64,000 nucleotides of DNA from contig CAWFXE010000001.1 of the NCBI GenBank assembly GCA_963819715.1, positions 372,001 through 436,000 on the forward strand. The letters are read 5' to 3'. Of the stretch, positions 61,561 to 64,000 are shown one piece after another. The position numbers and the translations under genes are program-made. Position 1 is the first letter of the stretch; every line of letters starts with the position of its first letter. The stretch is from DASUPK01 sp963819715 (GTDB lineage Bacteria; Actinomycetota; Thermoleophilia; Solirubrobacterales; 70-9). The notes under the pieces were generated by a model. The model was not told where the DNA came from. It did no database searches and was given only the letters and a program-made list of their open reading frames with translations.

Positions 61561-62453
61561 TATTCGATTCCCAGGCGGTCGAGCAGGCCCTCGTCCTTGC
61601 GCCAGCGCTTGCGGACGCGGATCTGCAGATCGAGGAAGACGCGACCGCCGAGCTCCCGCTCCAGCTCGGTGCGAGCCGCGGTTCCAATCTCCTTGATCTT
61701 CTTGCCGCCCGAGCCGATCAGGATTCCCTTCTGGGACTCGGTCTCGGCCCAGACATGAGCCAGAACCTCGACCACCCCGTCTTCGCGGTAGGCGACATCC
61801 GAGACCTGAACCTCCACGGCGTGTGGGAGCTCGTCACGGGTGCGGCGGAGCACCTGCTCGCGGATCAGCTCGGCGAGCAGCACCTCGCTGGGGAGATCCG
61901 ACCGCTGCTCCGGCGGGAACAGGAAGGGGCTCTCGGGCAGCAGCTCGATGAGCTTCGAGATCAACGGCTCCAGGCCGTGACCCTTCCTGGCGCTGACGGG
62001 GAAGATCTCGTCGACGCCGCCGATCTCGCCGACCGCCGAGAGCACTGCCGCGGTCTGGGCGTTGTTGAGGCGGTCCACCTTGTTGACGGCGCAGACAACC
62101 GGGGTGTCGATGCTCGACTGAAGAAGCGCCTTGGAGATGAAGCGGTCACCGGGACCGACTCCCTGCTCGGCGTTGACCACGAAGAGCACCGCATCGGAAT
62201 CGGCGATCTCGCGTTCCACCCGCCGCTGCATTCGCTCAGTGAGCGCGTCGCGGGGACGCTGGACTCCCGGGAGGTCGGTCATCACGAGCTGCCAGTCGGC
62301 GGCGAGATCCGTCGCGACGCCGCGGATCGCGCGCCGGGTGGTCTGCGGACGCTCGGAGACGATCGCCACGTGGGCGCCGACGATCGCGTTGACCAGGGTC
62401 GACTTGCCGACGTTCGGGCGGCCAGCGAGCCCGACGAAGCCCGCCCTACTCAC
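61560..62453 (-). CDS. era: GTPase Era
   Basis: 297 residues. G1 GRPNVGKSTLVNAIVG, G3 DLPGVQRP, G4 NKVDRL, then a KH domain with GVVEVLAHVWAETESQKGIL and IGSGGKKIKEIGTAAR. It binds the 3' end of 16S rRNA in 30S assembly. Overlaps ybeY by 4 nt; ybeY also acts on 16S rRNA. Confidence 0.97.
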   Translation of the reverse strand: MSRAGFVGLAGRPNVGKSTLVNAIVGAHVAIVSERPQTTRRAIRGVATDLAADWQLVMTDLPGVQRPRDALTERMQRRVEREIADSDAVLFVVNAEQGVGPGDRFISKALLQSSIDTPVVCAVNKVDRLNNAQTAAVLSAVGEIGGVDEIFPVSARKGHGLEPLISKLIELLPESPFLFPPEQRSDLPSEVLLAELIREQVLRRTRDELPHAVEVQVSDVAYREDGVVEVLAHVWAETESQKGILIGSGGKKIKEIGTAARTELERELGGRVFLDLQIRVRKRWRKDEGLLDRLGIE

Positions 62454-62863
62454 AACGAGGCCATGATCTTGGCCTGCAGCTCGAGCATCTCCCCCTGGTC
62501 CGACTCGTGGTCGAAACCGCAGAGGTGAAGGGTGCCGTGAATCGCGGCCTCCGTCACGTCGGTCGCCTGCTCGGGGCAGATGAAGACGTCGCCGAGCTCT
62601 CGGGGACCCGTATCGTGCGGTTGGTCGTCGATCGGGAAGGCGAGCACGTCCGTGGCCTCGTCCACGCCGCGCGCGGCGTAGTTCAGCGTCCGCATCCGCC
62701 CCTTCCCGACGATCTCCACTCCGAGATGACCATCGTCCACCCCCGCCGCGTGCAGGGCCGCCCCGACCGCGCGCCGCAGATCGCCCGGGACGTCCGAGAG
62801 ATCGATGTCAGCCGCCCCCGTCGGAGCCCGCGCGGCTCTCGGCCTCGCCGTAGGCGGCGACAA
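62450..62863 (-). CDS. ybeY: Endoribonuclease YbeY
   Basis: 137 residues. HGTLHLCGFDHESDQGEMLE contains the H-x3-H-x5-H zinc site; LNYAARGVDEATDVLAFPID is the upstream family motif and LGDVFICPEQ the core strand. It matures 16S rRNA ends. The TTG start lies inside the phoH 3' end (56-nt overlap); the true start could be later, since the first 20 residues are not conserved. Confidence 0.9.
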   Translation of the reverse strand: MSPPTARPRAARAPTGAADIDLSDVPGDLRRAVGAALHAAGVDDGHLGVEIVGKGRMRTLNYAARGVDEATDVLAFPIDDQPHDTGPRELGDVFICPEQATDVTEAAIHGTLHLCGFDHESDQGEMLELQAKIMASL

Positions 62864-64000
62864 TCCGCTGCACGAGCTTGTGGCGGACCACGTCCTCGCC
62901 CCCGAAGTGGATGAAGTTGATGTCCTGAACCTGATCGAGGATGTTGCCGACCTCGATCAAGCCCGACCTCGAGCCTCGCTCGAGGTCGATCTGGGTGACG
63001 TCTCCGGTCACCACGACCTTCGAGCCAAAGCCGAGCCTCGTAAGGAACATCTTCATCTGTTCAGGACTGGTGTTCTGCGCCTCATCGAGAATCACGAACG
63101 AGTCGTTCAGCGTGTTGTGCGTGAGGAGGAAGTCATCCGTCGCGTAGAGCGCGTCCTGCGCAGCTACCTGGATACAAACCGTGTCCTCCTCCCCGGCGGG
63201 CTCGATCGCGTCAATGAAGCGCATGGGCCGGCCGCCGCCACTCTTCTCGTAGGTCTGACGCTTCCGCTCCAAGCGAAACGGCTCTACCCCCTCCGGCAAG
63301 CGGATGTCCAGGGTGTACGCGTCCGAGCGGTGGTAGACAGGCCGCCCGTGCACCAATCCGGGAGCCCGCCCCGCAGCTTCTCGGCAGCGCCAGTAGGCAA
63401 CACCCCCGAGTGAACGCACCAGGAAGAGCACGTCGTCACGGAGCCGCTCGGAACAGGTGCTGTATTGGATGCGACATGTCCGACCCTTTTGGGTCACTGG
63501 CCCACCGTCGGAATCCAGCAGACCCTGAAGGAGTGCAAGCCGAACCGTCGGTTCGTTGTAGAGGTAGTCGTCAGGGACGAACTTTGTGCTCGATGTAGCC
63601 CCTGCAAGCCCAACATCTCGGAGTGCGGCCGTCACGGGATTCGTGACAATCGTTCCTCCACGATGGCCGTGGACATGGCGCAACACGTAGTTGTAGGTGT
63701 CGCCTTTTCGGGTGACCTCGATGTCGTGCAAGGCACCCTCGAGTGCGAGAGCCAGCTCGTGATCATCTGTAGAGAAGCTCGGCGTGGTGCTCAACGTCAA
63801 GCAGCCATCGCCAAGCAGTAGACCGAGTGCGTACGGGTCCATCTGAATCTCGTACGGAGGAAACTCGACGGGGGCGCTCAGCAAGGGAAGCTCAAAGCGG
63901 CGCTGGTGCGCTCGACGAAGCTGACCCATCATCTCGCGCGTCTCAAGGACGCGGCCCGGCTTTCCGTCGCGCTTGTCTTCGGGAGAGCAGACGCGCCAGA
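62808..64000 (-). CDS. phoH: PhoH family ATPase interrupted by an intein; N-terminus outside the window
   Basis: The last 101 residues are PhoH: TLNDSFVILDEAQNTSPEQM (Walker B DEAQ), KMFLTRLGFGSKVVVTGDVT, QIDLERGSRSGL and GGEDVVRHKLVQRIVAAYGE. Everything upstream in the same open frame is intein, not PhoH, up to the window edge. PhoH is an ATPase/possible RNA helicase that commonly neighbours ybeY and era, as here. After protein splicing, an intact PhoH is expected. Confidence 0.92.
   Translation of the reverse strand, partial: WRVCSPEDKRDGKPGRVLETREMMGQLRRAHQRRFELPLLSAPVEFPPYEIQMDPYALGLLLGDGCLTLSTTPSFSTDDHELALALEGALHDIEVTRKGDTYNYVLRHVHGHRGGTIVTNPVTAALRDVGLAGATSSTKFVPDDYLYNEPTVRLALLQGLLDSDGGPVTQKGRTCRIQYSTCSERLRDDVLFLVRSLGGVAYWRCREAAGRAPGLVHGRPVYHRSDAYTLDIRLPEGVEPFRLERKRQTYEKSGGGRPMRFIDAIEPAGEEDTVCIQVAAQDALYATDDFLLTHNTLNDSFVILDEAQNTSPEQMKMFLTRLGFGSKVVVTGDVTQIDLERGSRSGLIEVGNILDQVQDINFIHFGGEDVVRHKLVQRIVAAYGEAESRAGSDGGG
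63114..64000 (-). mobile_element. Intein with LAGLIDADG homing endonuclease in phoH
   Basis: At least 295 residues. Endonuclease motifs are ALGLLLGDGCL and LALLQGLLDSDGG, both with the acidic residue kept. The C-terminal splice blocks are VCIQVAAQDALYATDDFLLT and HN, followed by Thr as the first C-extein residue. The insertion point is R-G-R|T-L-N-D, next to the Walker B strand. The N-terminal splice block is outside the window. Confident as an intein; activity not shown. Confidence 0.9.

Overview
The window is a GC-rich, densely packed chromosomal segment that best fits a deep-branching actinobacterium of the Thermoleophilia (Solirubrobacterales-like). This rests on the gene families and on style (rex next to tsaD, DUF6325 plus SHOCT proteins, a panG-like gene inside the pan operon, secreted proteins with FRVRARDAAGN-type ends, many GTG starts, leaderless-looking promoters), not on a marker gene. 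No rRNA, tRNA, CRISPR array, insertion sequence or prophage is visible. No gap between genes exceeds about 220 bases.

Layout. 1-5.4 kb: a GCS2-type ligase cut by the edge, rex, a glutaredoxin-like gene, the tRNA t6A genes tsaD/tsaB/tsaE with rimI, a small lipoprotein-like gene, a family-4 uracil-DNA glycosylase and an FmdB zinc ribbon. 5.6-8.6 kb: pantothenate operon (panG-like, panC, panD, panB; panB has a one-base frameshift). 8.6-16 kb: small SHOCT, DUF6325, DUF389 and other membrane or secreted proteins, YjbQ, an acyltransferase and a ROK sugar kinase. 16-31 kb: uvrA, three MFS transporters, a K+-channel-like protein, an F420/NADP reductase-like protein, uvrB and a TetR regulator with a perfect palindromic operator. 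31-35 kb: secreted trypsin-like protease, lytic transglycosylase, coaE, rpsA. 35-39 kb: a geranylgeranyl-reductase-like flavoprotein, two tandem small membrane paralogues, and a membrane-tethered ECF sigma factor beside a secreted calcium-binding-type protein; the last two share one bipartite promoter motif. 39-50 kb: polA, NAD-malic enzyme, a dioxygenase/esterase pair of the mhqO/mhqD type, a lipoprotein binding protein, and a phosphofructokinase with PPi-type residues. 50-61 kb: tryptophan genes in two blocks (trpFBA plus a 54-residue membrane protein; hisIE-trpEGDC) separated by cfa, an SDR gene and htrA. 61-64 kb: era, ybeY and phoH, the last interrupted by an intein that runs off the right edge.

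Data quality. About 20 single-base indels fall between 54.9 and 58.5 kb (SDR, htrA, trpC, trpD), against two elsewhere (about 3.95 kb and 7.98 kb). Active-site motifs and codon bias survive between the shifts, so I read this mainly as a local consensus error and annotate whole genes across the breaks.

Regulation. Nineteen start codons lack a good Shine-Dalgarno and instead have a TANNNT -10 hexamer 6-10 nt upstream (18 of them at 6-8 nt), the signature of leaderless transcripts. The most interesting candidate system is the membrane-anchored sigma factor with its secreted partner. A translated dispersed repeat and the phoH intein are next.
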